Positions 18,754 to 28,437 are shown, counted from the stretch's first letter. The stretch: DNA of 64,000 nt from Parabacteroides hominis (GCF_014287585.1 NZ_JACOOJ010000012.1:1-64000), one strand, 5' to 3'. Program-made: numbers and translations. The notes: generated by a model not told the origin, from the sequence alone.

Positions 18754-18842
18754 TTTTAGGCACGGATTTCACGGATTACACGGTTTAAATATGTTTTGAA
18801 AAAAACTTCTTGCCGTGTAATCCGTGAAATCCGTGCCTAAAA
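18754..18842. repeat. Perfect 30-bp inverted repeat, ACGGATTACACGG family
   Basis: Arms at 18754-18783 and 18813-18842 with a 29-bp loop, built from CACGGATTTCACGGATTACA words. A fragment of the same word family (CCGTGTAATCCGTGCCT) occurs at about 63867-63883, after the last plus-strand gene of the window. Confidence 0.8.
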
Positions 18843-18992
18843 TTGGTTCAAACCTAACCTCCGTTGAGTAAGTGACTGCATCACCCAATCACTGTTGAGC
18901 TAAATAAATTATCTCATTAGAAAGAATATTTGAACCTGTAAATGATGATTTATCAGCGAGCTAACAAACGAGGGTTGTCTCGTGACTGTAGG

Positions 18993-19126
18993 CTCTCTTT
19001 TGCCGTCTGCTTCAGCAGACGGATTAAAAAGATTTAGAGGCAAAGCCTCTTCCTCTGTGGACTTCAGTCCCTTTCATCTATTGAACAATCATCTATCCGT
19101 CTGCTGAAGCAGACGGCAAAAGAGAA
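18993..19126. repeat. Dispersed hairpin element, copy 1
   Basis: A perfect 30-bp inverted repeat (arms 18995-19024 and 19095-19124). Each arm is itself a hairpin (CCGTCTGCTTCAGCAGACGG) joined to CTCTTTTG. The 70-bp interior contains AGAGGCAAAGCCTCTTCC and CTGTGGACTTCAGTCC. A second copy at 40904-41024 has the same arms and a related interior in the opposite orientation, so this is a dispersed, mobile-like non-coding unit. Confidence 0.8.
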
Positions 19127-19540
19127 CCGGCGGCACAAGACGCTGCCTTGTCTGTTTGCTCACCCATAAATCAAGACTTTGATCAAAACTGGAATGAAAG
19201 AGATTCTCTCTTTTCTTATCCTCTCCGGAAGCTTTTATATCCTCTCTTTTAGGTGTATCAGTAATTCATTGGACGATGTTTCAAGAATCGTCATCTATCA
19301 TTCCTTGTTTTGTCGGCTGGCAAAATAAGAAGTGCAAAGCGATACTTCCATCTATATCGTGTAGGGATCGATTTGGTTTATATATAATGTACGCACGTAC
19401 ATTAGGTTTTAGATATGTAGGGCTTAGGAGTCGTTCGTCTATAAATATCAGAGTTCGTCTTGTAAATATGCGTTTTCGTACGAGATAGCTTATGTTGTTG
19501 ATAAGAAAGAATATAGAAAAGGAAAAAATATTAAGGAAAA
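19127..19540. other. Non-coding region ahead of the slp1 promoter
   Basis: No credible gene; the short frames here lack coding character. It contains an 8-bp inverted repeat AATGTACG-CA-CGTACATT at 19386-19403. From about 19449 onward the DNA aligns, without gaps for long stretches, with the promoter cassette of slp2 read in reverse (GAGTTCGT, then TTTTCGTAC 22 bp later, then TTGATAAGAAAG). Confidence 0.6.
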
Positions 19541-19543
19541 GGA

Positions 19544-19573
19544 TTGTCGGTTTAAAAGTTATGCGTATTTTTG
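19544..19573 (+). promoter_or_regulatory. Promoter of the slp1 surface-protein gene
   Basis: TTG at 19544-19546 (-33), a 19-bp spacer and TATTTTTG at 19566-19573 (-7) fit the Bacteroidetes consensus well. The leader would be about 100 nt. It ends with TATTAATATTAAA and GATTATGAACAA, shared with slp2. The same promoter, inverted, is found at 46500-46529. Confidence 0.8.
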
Positions 19574-19680
19574 CCAAAAGAAATTCGTACGCAATATAGA
19601 TTGATTATAAAGTATTGGAAGCGTACATGTTATTTGATTGAACTTATTACACTTTAGTATTAATATTAAATTATTGGATT

Positions 19681-22600
19681 ATGAACAAATTGTTTTCTAC
19701 ACTTTGTGCCGGTCTTGTGCTGGCAACTGTAGGGACTACTTCTGCTTCTGCTGTTAAGTTGAAGGCAGATGGTGCTTACAACGAAAAGTTGTATCAAATT
19801 GCGGTTGGGACGACAGGTGACTCTGTTGTTTATATGACTAATCGTACTGATGGCAACGACTCTTTGTATATAAAGAGTTTAACAGACCTTCCTGCAAATG
19901 AATTGTCAAACACATTGTGGTGTGTAGCTGTAACAAAGCCGGCTGCTCAAGGTCAATCTTACACTTTCGACTTTTTGAATAAGTCAACAGGCAAGAAATT
20001 AGCAGTGGATGTTGAATCTGTGCTTCAATTGACTGCAAATGCTTCCTCTACAACTGGTCTTCCTGTTGGAACAGAAGTTGATGGTTGGGCTTTCTCTATG
20101 ACAGCTGGTGATCAGGAAATTGAAGAAGGTATGCCATTGTATTCTTATATTCCGGGAGCTGCTGATTCTTTGGCAGTTTTGGCATATAAACCTACAACAA
20201 GTCCTGATGCAAGAGTGGGCAGTTTGACTGATGGTCATATGACAGCTCTTACTTTTGCAGCAAATAATGCAGCAAAACCAAAAATGATTACTGATGGCTA
20301 TATTTTTACAATTCAGGCTCCGAAGCGCCTTTCTCTGGATGCAAAAGCATTGCATACACTGTTAGGTTCTCGTGACTCTGCTGCTATTAACTTAGATTTT
20401 TATAAGAAACTTACCGGTGCTACTAAAGAAACTAAGGTAGACCCGACAAAAATTCTGAATAATATTTTTGCTCAGGATTTGGTTGCAAGAGATAGTCTCA
20501 GTGCTGGAGCACTTAGAGGTGTATTCTTGATGACGGCTGATAAAAGTGCTTATATTCGCGTAGATACAGCTTATCAGAATGCAAGTGGTACTGGCTTCCT
20601 GACACTTACGGATACAACAAGCGTAGCTTCTTTCGAAGCTTCTCAGGCTGCAGGTAAGGTCGGTAATTATTTGTTCCACTTTACTTATGCACCGGAAGGT
20701 GATAGCTTGTTTATCAAAGCTGATTCTGCAACATATAAGTTGGTAGGAGAAACTGCATTTGATCATATAACAGCTAATGCAGATTCAACTTACATTATTC
20801 TGCAGGATTTGGAAGCAGATAAAACTTGGGCTTTAACAGCAGGTTGGGATACTATCCGTACACGCATTGGTTTAGGTTTTGGTACTTGTGGTGAAGCTGT
20901 AGTTTCAAACCGTGTATCTGTTGAAAACAATGGTTTGTATACAATTAAAGATAAAGCAACAGGTAAATACTTCGCTTATCCTTTGTATGGAAACGGTGCG
21001 CAGCCTTTATGGGTTGAATTCGATGAAGAATCTCAACTTGCAGAACATATGCCTGCTTATCAATGGATTATTCAGAAGTCATATGCTACTGGTGATTTAG
21101 CTAAGACTTCACGTTTCACTATTGAAAACCGTGAATATGATGGAAATACAATTTCTGTTCAGTTGTATAAGGATGCAGATGGTAAGATTTATGCTAATAG
21201 CACAGGCTTTGAAGGTACAGACTTGGAAATTGTAGAAATTGATAAGGAAACATATCCAGAAGCATACAATAATCCTTATTTGGGATACAAATATTTAGAT
21301 CAGGCAGTTATTCAGTATAATGTGAATAAATATAAATTTAAATATTTCCATCCGTATGCTTTGGATGATAATGCTCGTTACCTGTCTGTAGGTGAAAAAA
21401 CAGACTCTTTGTTATATGCTAAGAGCTATAAAGCTGGTGCAAGTGCATTTGAATTGAAATCTTCTGGTGTAGCACGTAACTATGGTGTTACTGTTGGAAC
21501 TGCAAATACAGATCCTTATAAGAAAATTGGTATTGTTCAGTTGAAGAGAGCTGTTTACACTATTGCACAGGGTACTGCTGTAATGGATTCTATCACTAAC
21601 AAAAAATATGCAATGGCTAATGGTGTTGCTGTAGCTGATAGCTTCTATTTCAAAGAAAACAACCATTATGATGGTGCTGATTATTATGCAATATTGAAAG
21701 CCGTAGAAGAAACTTCAGGTCAGGTTCTTCCGAAGTATTCTAAAGCAGGTGTTTCTGATGACAACACAAATTCACCGGTAGGTGTACAGGAATTGACAAC
21801 AGAAAGAACTTCTGCATTTGCAATCAGTCTGGATGATACTCCTCTTTACCGTCGTTTCAACAATGCTAATATCGACGAAGTTGAAACAGGTGTTGATAGC
21901 TTGATTTTCTTCGAAAGATATCGTAAAGAATATCTGATGGATGAAACAAACGATAACTTCTTGAATGAAACTGTTGATTATCTGGGTATCTGGAGCAAGG
22001 ATAAAGCTGATGGTAAACTTGCATTTGTAGTTGATACAGCTTGGGTTGTTCGTGGTATTGGTAATGGTATCAAACCGCAGTATTTGATCTCTGTAAATCG
22101 TGGTGATTTCGGTGGTAAAGTTGCTGAACCTTGTCATGAAACAACTGGCCATATTACTGCTGATGGTAAACCGACAAACGATCCGTATGCTTGTAAACAT
22201 GCTCATGCTGCAATTCCTGCATTCGATAGAGGTAAATATCTGGTAAGCTTCGCAGACTCTGTTGCAAAATATGGTAAGGGTGCAGAAAAAGCTCTTCCGT
22301 ATCTGGATGCTGACAAGGCTTACACACGTGTAGGTTTCGTTGAAGCAATTAAGAAGGGTGACAGCTTGTATGTATTACCTGCTGAATACAAAGCTCTTGC
22401 TAACGACGCAATTGATTTCGCAGTTCTGGAAAAAGAAAATGAAGCATTGGTTAATGCTGGTAAGTTGCCGTTCATTATCGCATTGGATAACGATAACCAT
22501 AAGAATGTAACTTGGTCATTCCGTTATGTATATCCTGATAAGGCTGCAGAAGCAACTGAAGAAGGTGCTGATAACTCATTCTTGATCGAATCTATGAATT

Positions 22601-22989
22601 ACGATGGTAAGGAAATCGCTCCTGATACAGCTGCTTGGTTGAAGAACCAGAACGGTTGCTTGGTATTGACAAATGAAAAATCAACATTTGCAAATGCTAT
22701 CACAGGTGGTGACCCTGCATTGAGATTCAATATCGACCGTAAGGGTGCTGATGATAACTATGCTACAGACAACGAAGAAATCGCAACATCTGAAGTTGCT
22801 GTTATCGCTGGTGAAGGTCAGGTAAGAATCGCTAACGCTGAAGGCAAGAAAGTTGTTATCACTAACATCTTAGGCCAGACAGTTGCTAACACAGTTATCA
22901 CTTCAAGCGACGCTGTAATCGCTGCTCCTCAGGGTGTAGTTGTAGTAGCTGTTGAAGGCGAAGAAGCTGTTAAAGCTATCGTTAAATAA
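19681..22989 (+). CDS. Large exported surface (S-layer-like) protein with DUF6383 C-terminal domain, slp1
   Basis: A 1102-residue protein. A Sec signal ends near residue 24 (TTSASA). The long body is rich in Ala, Thr, Asp and Tyr beta-strands, with no enzyme motif recognised. The last 70 residues are the DUF6383 tail (IAGEGQVRIANAEGKKVVITNILGQTVAN...VVVVAVEGEEAVKAIVK), which resembles a type IX sorting domain in its strand pattern. Codon use differs sharply from neighbours: AT-rich and restricted (GGT, GCT, GAA, AAA), as in highly expressed genes. A strong promoter and double terminator support abundant expression. Relatives in Parabacteroides and Tannerella are major surface or S-layer glycoproteins; that role is inferred here. 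slp2 (46784-49531) is its paralogue. Confidence 0.8.
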   Translation: MNKLFSTLCAGLVLATVGTTSASAVKLKADGAYNEKLYQIAVGTTGDSVVYMTNRTDGNDSLYIKSLTDLPANELSNTLWCVAVTKPAAQGQSYTFDFLNKSTGKKLAVDVESVLQLTANASSTTGLPVGTEVDGWAFSMTAGDQEIEEGMPLYSYIPGAADSLAVLAYKPTTSPDARVGSLTDGHMTALTFAANNAAKPKMITDGYIFTIQAPKRLSLDAKALHTLLGSRDSAAINLDFYKKLTGATKETKVDPTKILNNIFAQDLVARDSLSAGALRGVFLMTADKSAYIRVDTAYQNASGTGFLTLTDTTSVASFEASQAAGKVGNYLFHFTYAPEGDSLFIKADSATYKLVGETAFDHITANADSTYIILQDLEADKTWALTAGWDTIRTRIGLGFGTCGEAVVSNRVSVENNGLYTIKDKATGKYFAYPLYGNGAQPLWVEFDEESQLAEHMPAYQWIIQKSYATGDLAKTSRFTIENREYDGNTISVQLYKDADGKIYANSTGFEGTDLEIVEIDKETYPEAYNNPYLGYKYLDQAVIQYNVNKYKFKYFHPYALDDNARYLSVGEKTDSLLYAKSYKAGASAFELKSSGVARNYGVTVGTANTDPYKKIGIVQLKRAVYTIAQGTAVMDSITNKKYAMANGVAVADSFYFKENNHYDGADYYAILKAVEETSGQVLPKYSKAGVSDDNTNSPVGVQELTTERTSAFAISLDDTPLYRRFNNANIDEVETGVDSLIFFERYRKEYLMDETNDNFLNETVDYLGIWSKDKADGKLAFVVDTAWVVRGIGNGIKPQYLISVNRGDFGGKVAEPCHETTGHITADGKPTNDPYACKHAHAAIPAFDRGKYLVSFADSVAKYGKGAEKALPYLDADKAYTRVGFVEAIKKGDSLYVLPAEYKALANDAIDFAVLEKENEALVNAGKLPFIIALDNDNHKNVTWSFRYVYPDKAAEATEEGADNSFLIESMNYDGKEIAPDTAAWLKNQNGCLVLTNEKSTFANAITGGDPALRFNIDRKGADDNYATDNEEIATSEVAVIAGEGQVRIANAEGKKVVITNILGQTVANTVITSSDAVIAAPQGVVVVAVEGEEAVKAIVK

Positions 22990-23019
22990 TTCGATGCATT
23001 TATAATTAAATAATTCAAC

Positions 23020-23093
23020 TGCTCCTCTTCTCGTGAGAAAAGAGGGCAGAAAACAAACAAGCCTTTCCGGTAGAAATATCGGAGAGGCTTTTT
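23020..23093 (+). terminator. Two terminator hairpins after slp1
   Basis: The first hairpin pairs CTGCTCCTCTT (from 23020) with AAGAGGGCAG. The second pairs AAGCCTTTCCG (23059-23069) with CGGAGAGGCTT (23080-23090) and is followed by a T-run, a classic intrinsic terminator. Confidence 0.85.
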
Positions 23094-23402
23094 GTGCATA
23101 TATATGAGTGTTATGGTTGGGGATATTTAAAGATATCGGGGAGGCTTATCTTCCGGAGAATGCGATATTTGAAAACGATCCTGTATAATTGTCCAAATAC
23201 ACGATTCTGACAGGGTTTGAGGTCGCCATAATATAAGTATTTTTCTGACCTGTTGAAAACTTTTTGTTACTTTTCTCTTATATTTCTTGGCGGTTAAATT
23301 AGGAAATGTGTACTTTTACCCTCCAATAGGGTGATGTATGTGCTAATCAACCAACTACAGGCCCTTATTTTAAGGAAAAGTTTAACATGAAGTAGCGAAG
23401 AA
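23094..23402. other. Gap before rsmH; weak promoter, no mraZ
   Basis: No gene is visible, in particular no mraZ, which heads this cluster in many bacteria. A possible promoter for the cluster is TTG at 23287-23289 with TACTTTTA at 23311-23318 (21-bp spacer; the final G of the consensus is replaced by A). The leader would be about 80 nt. Confidence 0.4.
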
Positions 23403-24320
23403 ATGGAAGAAAAAGAAGTCTGTTATCATGTGCCGGTAATGCTTCATGAAAGTTTGGAAGGACTGGACATTCAATCCTCCGGGGTATATGTCGATGTAAC
23501 CTTCGGTGGAGGGGGACATTCGAAGGAGATATTGAATCGTTTGGGAAGCGAAGGGAAACTTTATGGATTTGATCAGGATGCCGATGCAGAGAAAAACATT
23601 CCGGCAGATTCACGCTTTGTATTTGTCCGCAGTAATTTTCGTTACTTATATAACTTCATGCGCTATCATGGTGTAGCGGGTGAGGTCGATGGTTTGTTGG
23701 CAGACTTAGGCGTTTCTTCCCATCATTTTGATGATAAGGACCGCGGGTTTTCTTTCCGTTTCGACGGAGCGTTGGATATGAGAATGAATACCCGGGCTGG
23801 ACAAACGGCTGCGGATATTGTCAACACATATACCGAAGAACAATTGGCCGACCTGTTCTATCTTTACGGAGAACTCAGAGTGGCGCGCAAGCTGGCATCC
23901 GTGCTGGTTCGTAGCCGGGAGACAAAAAAGGTAGAAACGATCGGAGACTTTTTGGAGGTGATAAAGCCCTTTACGGGAAAAGACAAAGAGAAGAAATTCC
24001 TGGCTCAGGTATTTCAGGCACTCCGTATCGAGGTGAACGATGAGATGCGTGCCTTGCGCGAAATGTTGCAGCAGACGCTGCAAGTGCTGAAACCCGGTGG
24101 TCGCCTGGTGGTTATCACCTATCATTCTTTGGAAGACCGGTTGGTGAAGAACTTCCTGAAGACGGGTAACTTTGAAGGGAAGACGGAGCAGGATTTCTTT
24201 GGAAACATCAAATCCCCGTTCCGTTTGGTTAACAATAAGGTGATTGTCCCGTCGGACGAGGAGATCGAACGCAACCCCCGTTCCCGGAGTGCAAAATTAA
24301 GAATTGCGGAGTTGCTATAA
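23403..24320 (+). CDS. rsmH: 16S rRNA (cytosine(1402)-N(4))-methyltransferase
   Basis: A 305-residue SAM-dependent methyltransferase (RsmH/MraW) that modifies C1402 in the ribosomal P site. Motifs: YHVPVMLHESLEGLDI at the N-terminus, the SAM loop VDVTFGGGGHSKEIL (about 32-46), LLADLGVSSHHFDDKDRGFSFRFDGALDMRM, and the C-terminal RLVVITYHSLEDRLVKNF. Normal length. It is the first gene of the division and cell-wall cluster here, and its stop is followed after 2 bp by the ftsL-like gene. Confidence 0.97.
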   Translation: MEEKEVCYHVPVMLHESLEGLDIQSSGVYVDVTFGGGGHSKEILNRLGSEGKLYGFDQDADAEKNIPADSRFVFVRSNFRYLYNFMRYHGVAGEVDGLLADLGVSSHHFDDKDRGFSFRFDGALDMRMNTRAGQTAADIVNTYTEEQLADLFYLYGELRVARKLASVLVRSRETKKVETIGDFLEVIKPFTGKDKEKKFLAQVFQALRIEVNDEMRALREMLQQTLQVLKPGGRLVVITYHSLEDRLVKNFLKTGNFEGKTEQDFFGNIKSPFRLVNNKVIVPSDEEIERNPRSRSAKLRIAELL

Positions 24321-24322
24321 AT

Positions 24323-24673
24323 ATGGATGCAGGAAAACAACAAAAGAAAAGGAAGAAGGAGAATCGTTTTTCTTTTTTGTACATATTGGGGGGTGGAATC
24401 CTGAAGGAAGATTTCATTGTCAAGCATACGAAAATGATCGTGCTCGTTGTCATGCTGATATTCATATTTATCGGTAACCGGTACGTCTGCATGCAACGGC
24501 TTCGGGAGATCGACCGTTTGCAACAACAACTGCGCGACGTGCGTTTCGAGGCACTGTCTATTTCTTCGGAACTGACAGGCAACAGCCGCCAGTCGCAGAT
24601 CGAGCTATTGATAGAAGAACAGGGTATAGAATTGGAAGCGGCAAAGAACCCGCCTTATGAATTGTATAAGTAA
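24323..24673 (+). CDS. FtsL-like cell-division protein
   Basis: A 116-residue bitopic membrane protein. A basic cytoplasmic N-terminus (QQKKRKKENR) is followed by one helix at about 40-58 (MIVLVVMLIFIFIGNRYVC). A periplasmic coiled-coil with heptads (LREIDRLQQQLRDVRFEALSISSEL) and a short tail complete it. Sequence similarity to E. coli FtsL is low. The call rests on this architecture and on the position between rsmH and the division transpeptidase, where Bacteroidetes carry their FtsL. It would link the FtsQ and FtsI/FtsW parts of the divisome. Confidence 0.75.
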   Translation: MDAGKQQKKRKKENRFSFLYILGGGILKEDFIVKHTKMIVLVVMLIFIFIGNRYVCMQRLREIDRLQQQLRDVRFEALSISSELTGNSRQSQIELLIEEQGIELEAAKNPPYELYK

Positions 24674-24675
24674 AG

Positions 24676-26871
24676 ATGGCTGAAGAGATCGAATCAAAAG
24701 AACAAGCTCCTAAGAGTAACCGGATTTTATTCTGTTACTTCTTTATCGTGTTGTTGCTCGGATTGGTAGCAATAGGCATCTTGGTGCGAGCTTGTGATAC
24801 GGCTTTTGTGGAAAGGGAGACCTGGATGAAGGTGGCCGAAAGCCAGAAGCGTCCGAATCGCCTGATCTATCCCAGCCGTGGAAATATCTATTCTTCCGAC
24901 GGCAAGCTGATGGCGACCAGTGTGCCTTGTTTTTATCTGTATATCGATTTCAACGCAGACTGTTATACCCATCCGACCAAGAAGTGGAACAGCCTGGATA
25001 CGCTTCTGAAAAGTAAACATAACGGGATCGATTCCCTTTCTTTTTACCTTTCCCGCAAATTGAAAGACAGGACACCTGCCGGATATAAGAATTACCTGCT
25101 GAATGGATTGAAGAAGAAAAGCCGCCAGTTCCCTGTTTGCAGCGGTAAAGTTTCCTATTCCGATTTGAAGGAAATAAAGAAATTCCCGTTCTTCCGCTTG
25201 GGACGGTTCAAGAGCGGTTTCTATACGCGCGAAATGGTGGAACGGCAGAAGCCGTTCGGAACCTTGGCATCCCGTACGATCGGCGACACGTTCCGCGATA
25301 TCGACCCGAAGACCGGATTGACCAAAGGAAAGAACGGTCTGGAATTACAATACGACACTTTGCTTCACGGTGTAGCCGGCCTCAATTCCGTGCGCCGTCT
25401 CGGTGGGGGATGGACGAATGTCGTAGAGATCGATCCGGTGGAAGGAATGGATATCCGCACGACGATCGATATCAATATCCAGGATATTGCCGAGAAGTCG
25501 TTGCTCGACATGCTGAAAAAGATCGATGCCGCATCGGGTACGGCTGTCGTTATGGAAGTAGCGACAGGCGAGGTGAAAGCCATTACCAATATGGGGCGTA
25601 TTCGTGAAGGCGTTTACGGCGAGGACACCAACCATGCCGTAGCGGACGAAACGGAACCCGGCTCGACCTTTAAAGTCGCATCCATTATGGTGGCACTTGA
25701 AGACGGTGTCTGCCAACCCGGTGATACGGTCGATGTCGGCAACGGTATTTATATGTATAAAGGAGCCCGCATGACGGACCATAATAATAATAGAGGCGGT
25801 TACGGTCGCATCTCGGTGGAACAGGCTATTTGGTATTCTTCCAATATCGGGGTTGCCAAGACGATCCTGAAAGGATATGAAAAGAATCCGACTAAATATG
25901 TGGAAGGGCTTTACCGTCTTGGTCTGAACGAAGACCTGCATCTGGAGATCCCCGGCGCCGGTCGTGCTAAAATCCGCCGGCCGGATGATACGGTACGCTA
26001 CTGGTCGAAGACTGCTCTGCCGTGGATGTCTTTCGGATATGAGACCCAGATCCCGCCGATCTATACGCTTGCTTTCTATAATGCGATTGCCAATAACGGC
26101 AAGATGGTGCGTCCGATCTTTACAAAAGAAATCATGCACAACGGCAAGACCGTGCAGAGTTTCTCTACCGAAGTGATCCGGGAATCCATCTGTTCGGAAC
26201 GCACGCTGAATATCATTAAGGATATGTTGTTAGGCGTAGTGGAGAAAGGAACCGGTAAAGCCGTCCATTCCGACTTTGTCCGTATTGCCGGTAAGACCGG
26301 TACGGCTCAGATCGCTTCGGGAGGCGTTTACCGCCAGGCAGGACACCAGGTTGCCTTCTGCGGCTATTTCCCTGCCGACGAACCGAAATATTCCTGTATC
26401 GTTGTGATCCGCCAGCCGCGCAACGGCTATCCTTCGGGTGGTACGATGTCCGGCGGCGTAGTGAAGGCGATAGCCGAGAAGGTATATGCCAGCCACATGT
26501 CTTTCGATATCCGCGATATGGAGAAAGATTCATTGGCCGTAGCGTTGCCGCAACCGAAAGCCGGTGAACGGGATGCACTTGAATATGTTTTGAACAAACT
26601 CGATATAGAGGCCGATAACGACAGTATCGAAACCAAATGGGTGACGGCTAAGCGTGAAGACGGCAGGGAAGATGTGAAACTGAAAGATATCCCTATCCGG
26701 GAAGGATTGGTGCCGAATGTAGTCGGCATGGGAGCGAAAGACGCCGTTTTCCTGTTGGAAAGCGCCGGATTACAGGCTTCGTTGAATGGTATGGGGCGTG
26801 TATCTTCTCAATCCATATCTCCCGGTTCACGGGTTTCGAAAGGACAAACCGTTTCATTAACATTAAAATAG
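24676..26871 (+). CDS. ftsI: Division-specific peptidoglycan transpeptidase (PBP3/FtsI) with PASTA domain
   Basis: A 731-residue class B penicillin-binding protein. Short cytoplasmic tail, one membrane helix at about 17-37, dimerisation domain (about 60-250), transpeptidase domain with active-site Ser330 (STFK 330-333), the SSN motif in WYSSNIGVAK, and KTG in AGKTGTAQ. The final 60 residues (VPNVVGMGAKDAVFLLESAGLQ...VSKGQTVSLTL) form a PASTA domain, which many Gram-negative FtsI proteins lack but Bacteroidetes enzymes often have. It crosslinks septal peptidoglycan with FtsW. Three bp separate it from murE. Confidence 0.95.
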   Translation: MAEEIESKEQAPKSNRILFCYFFIVLLLGLVAIGILVRACDTAFVERETWMKVAESQKRPNRLIYPSRGNIYSSDGKLMATSVPCFYLYIDFNADCYTHPTKKWNSLDTLLKSKHNGIDSLSFYLSRKLKDRTPAGYKNYLLNGLKKKSRQFPVCSGKVSYSDLKEIKKFPFFRLGRFKSGFYTREMVERQKPFGTLASRTIGDTFRDIDPKTGLTKGKNGLELQYDTLLHGVAGLNSVRRLGGGWTNVVEIDPVEGMDIRTTIDINIQDIAEKSLLDMLKKIDAASGTAVVMEVATGEVKAITNMGRIREGVYGEDTNHAVADETEPGSTFKVASIMVALEDGVCQPGDTVDVGNGIYMYKGARMTDHNNNRGGYGRISVEQAIWYSSNIGVAKTILKGYEKNPTKYVEGLYRLGLNEDLHLEIPGAGRAKIRRPDDTVRYWSKTALPWMSFGYETQIPPIYTLAFYNAIANNGKMVRPIFTKEIMHNGKTVQSFSTEVIRESICSERTLNIIKDMLLGVVEKGTGKAVHSDFVRIAGKTGTAQIASGGVYRQAGHQVAFCGYFPADEPKYSCIVVIRQPRNGYPSGGTMSGGVVKAIAEKVYASHMSFDIRDMEKDSLAVALPQPKAGERDALEYVLNKLDIEADNDSIETKWVTAKREDGREDVKLKDIPIREGLVPNVVGMGAKDAVFLLESAGLQASLNGMGRVSSQSISPGSRVSKGQTVSLTLK

Positions 26872-26874
26872 GCT

Positions 26875-28347
26875 ATGGAACTAAAAGAACTTATTCATCC
26901 GTTGGAAATGCTTGAGGTCATCGGGAACACAGATGTGGAGATCTCAGGCATTCAGTCTGATTCCCGTAAAGTGGAAGAAGGCTTTTTGTTTGTGGCGGTT
27001 CGGGGAACGACCGTAGACGGTCATGCTTATATCCAAAGCGCGATCGACAAAGGTGCTGCCGCTATCGTCTGCGAGGAAATCCCTGCCTATTCGGATGAAA
27101 ACATACAGGCATCGGAAGGCAAACCGGTGCTTATCCGGGTGAAAGATTCGGCGGATGCTTTAGGTAAATTGCTCTCCGCCTGGTATGAGAATCCTTCGGA
27201 TAACCTGATACTGGTGGGAGTGACCGGAACAAACGGAAAGACAACGATTGCGACGCTCCTGTACGAAATGTTCCGGAAGATGGGACATAAAGTGGGGCTG
27301 CTCTCTACCGTCTGCAACTATATCGATGGCGAAGCGATCCCGACCGACCATACGACGCCTGACCCTGTCACCCTCCATAGCCTGATGGCCCGGATGGTGG
27401 AGGCCGGTTGCGAGTATGCCTTTATGGAGGTCAGTTCGCATTCGATCGACCAGAAGCGTATCAGTGGCCTGTCGTTCAACGGAGGTATCTTTACCAACCT
27501 GACGCGCGACCATCTGGATTATCATAAAACAGTCGAGAATTACCTGAAAGCCAAGAAGAAATTCTTCGATGACTTGCCCGCTTCGGCTTTTGCACTTACG
27601 AATGCAGACGATAAAGCCGGACTCGTCATGTTGCAGAACACGGCTGCTAAGAAGCTGACTTATTCGCTTCGTACGCTGGCTGATTTCAAAGGAAAGATAT
27701 TGGAATCCCATTTCGAAGGAACTGAAATGCTGGTTAACGGGCGTGAGGTGATGACGCGCTTTGTCGGTCGTTTCAATGCCTATAACCTGTTGGCGGTGTA
27801 TGGAGCAGCTGTCTCTTTGGGCAAAGATCCGGAAGAAGTGTTGGTCGTATTGAGCGATCTGCATTCGGTTTCCGGCCGCTTCCAGACGATCCAGTCTCCG
27901 TCGGGATATACGGCAATCGTGGACTATGCCCATACGCCTGACGCATTGACGAACGTGCTCAACAGCATCCATGAGGTGCTGGACGGCAATGGCCGTGTGA
28001 TTACAGTCGTAGGCTGTGGCGGCAACCGCGACAAGGGAAAGCGTCCGATCATGGCGAAGGAAGCAGCCAAGTTGAGTGATCAGTTGATCCTCACCTCCGA
28101 CAATCCCCGTTTCGAGGAACCGGATGAGATCATTAAAGATATGGTTGCCGGCCTGAATGCAGCCGATATGGAACGTACGCTCTGCATCACGGACCGTACG
28201 CAGGCGATCAAAACAGCTACCATGCTGGCAAAGAAAGGCGACGTGATCCTGGTAGCCGGCAAAGGCCATGAAGATTACCAGGAAGTAAAAGGCGTGAAGC
28301 ACCATTTTGACGATCGGGAACAGTTAAAAGAAATATTTAAGAGTTGA
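26875..28347 (+). CDS. murE: UDP-MurNAc-tripeptide synthetase (meso-diaminopimelate-adding)
   Basis: A 490-residue cytoplasmic Mur ligase that adds the third amino acid to UDP-MurNAc-L-Ala-D-Glu. The ATP loop is [10 protein letters not shown] (115-124). The signature DNPR (409-412) predicts meso-diaminopimelate rather than lysine. Other marks are the carbamoylated-Lys region and the C-terminal [12 protein letters not shown]. The stop codon TGA (28345-28347) is itself part of a heptamer repeat stem that fills the gap to mraY. Confidence 0.96.
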   Translation: MELKELIHPLEMLEVIGNTDVEISGIQSDSRKVEEGFLFVAVRGTTVDGHAYIQSAIDKGAAAIVCEEIPAYSDENIQASEGKPVLIRVKDSADALGKLLSAWYENPSDNLILVGVTGTNGKTTIATLLYEMFRKMGHKVGLLSTVCNYIDGEAIPTDHTTPDPVTLHSLMARMVEAGCEYAFMEVSSHSIDQKRISGLSFNGGIFTNLTRDHLDYHKTVENYLKAKKKFFDDLPASAFALTNADDKAGLVMLQNTAAKKLTYSLRTLADFKGKILESHFEGTEMLVNGREVMTRFVGRFNAYNLLAVYGAAVSLGKDPEEVLVVLSDLHSVSGRFQTIQSPSGYTAIVDYAHTPDALTNVLNSIHEVLDGNGRVITVVGCGGNRDKGKRPIMAKEAAKLSDQLILTSDNPRFEEPDEIIKDMVAGLNAADMERTLCITDRTQAIKTATMLAKKGDVILVAGKGHEDYQEVKGVKHHFDDREQLKEIFKS

Positions 28348-28420
28348 AAGGTGAAAGGTGAAAGTTGAAAGTTATATTCAGCAGTATTTAACTTTCAACT
28401 TTCAACTCTCAACTTTCAAC
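28342..28420. repeat. Heptamer-repeat hairpin between murE and mraY
   Basis: The left side is built of GTTGAAAG/GTGAAAG words (28342-28373), the right of CTTTCAA/CTCTCAA words (28389-28420). They pair into a long imperfect stem. The left arm overlaps the murE stop. The same words occur at 34538-34569 (inside murC) and 59412-59496. Confidence 0.75.
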
Positions 28421-28437
28421 TGAAAAACGAAGTTTTT

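Larger units (their letters stand above)
18135..18954. repeat. Non-coding block bounded by a 16-bp inverted repeat
   Basis: GATAAATCATCATTTA at 18135-18150 recurs perfectly inverted at 18939-18954, with a partial extension inside (TTCAA). The 820-bp interior has no credible gene. It holds a 149-bp palindrome (18172-18320), a degenerate 22-bp array (18336-18478), a GCCAA run (18487-18502), scattered GTTCACAG-like words and a second palindrome (18754-18842). It could be a composite of small mobile repeats or a decayed element. Confidence 0.5.

Noticed and set aside
19276..19488. Short open frame of 70 codons before slp1
   Set aside because: Its sequence overlaps promoter DNA homologous to the slp2 cassette, has no ribosome site and no protein character.
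19387..19628. ATGTACGC / GCGTACAT as borders of an invertible slp1 promoter
   Set aside because: Only 8 bp and AT-rich surroundings; expected by chance in a region this size. Kept only as a weak leader element.
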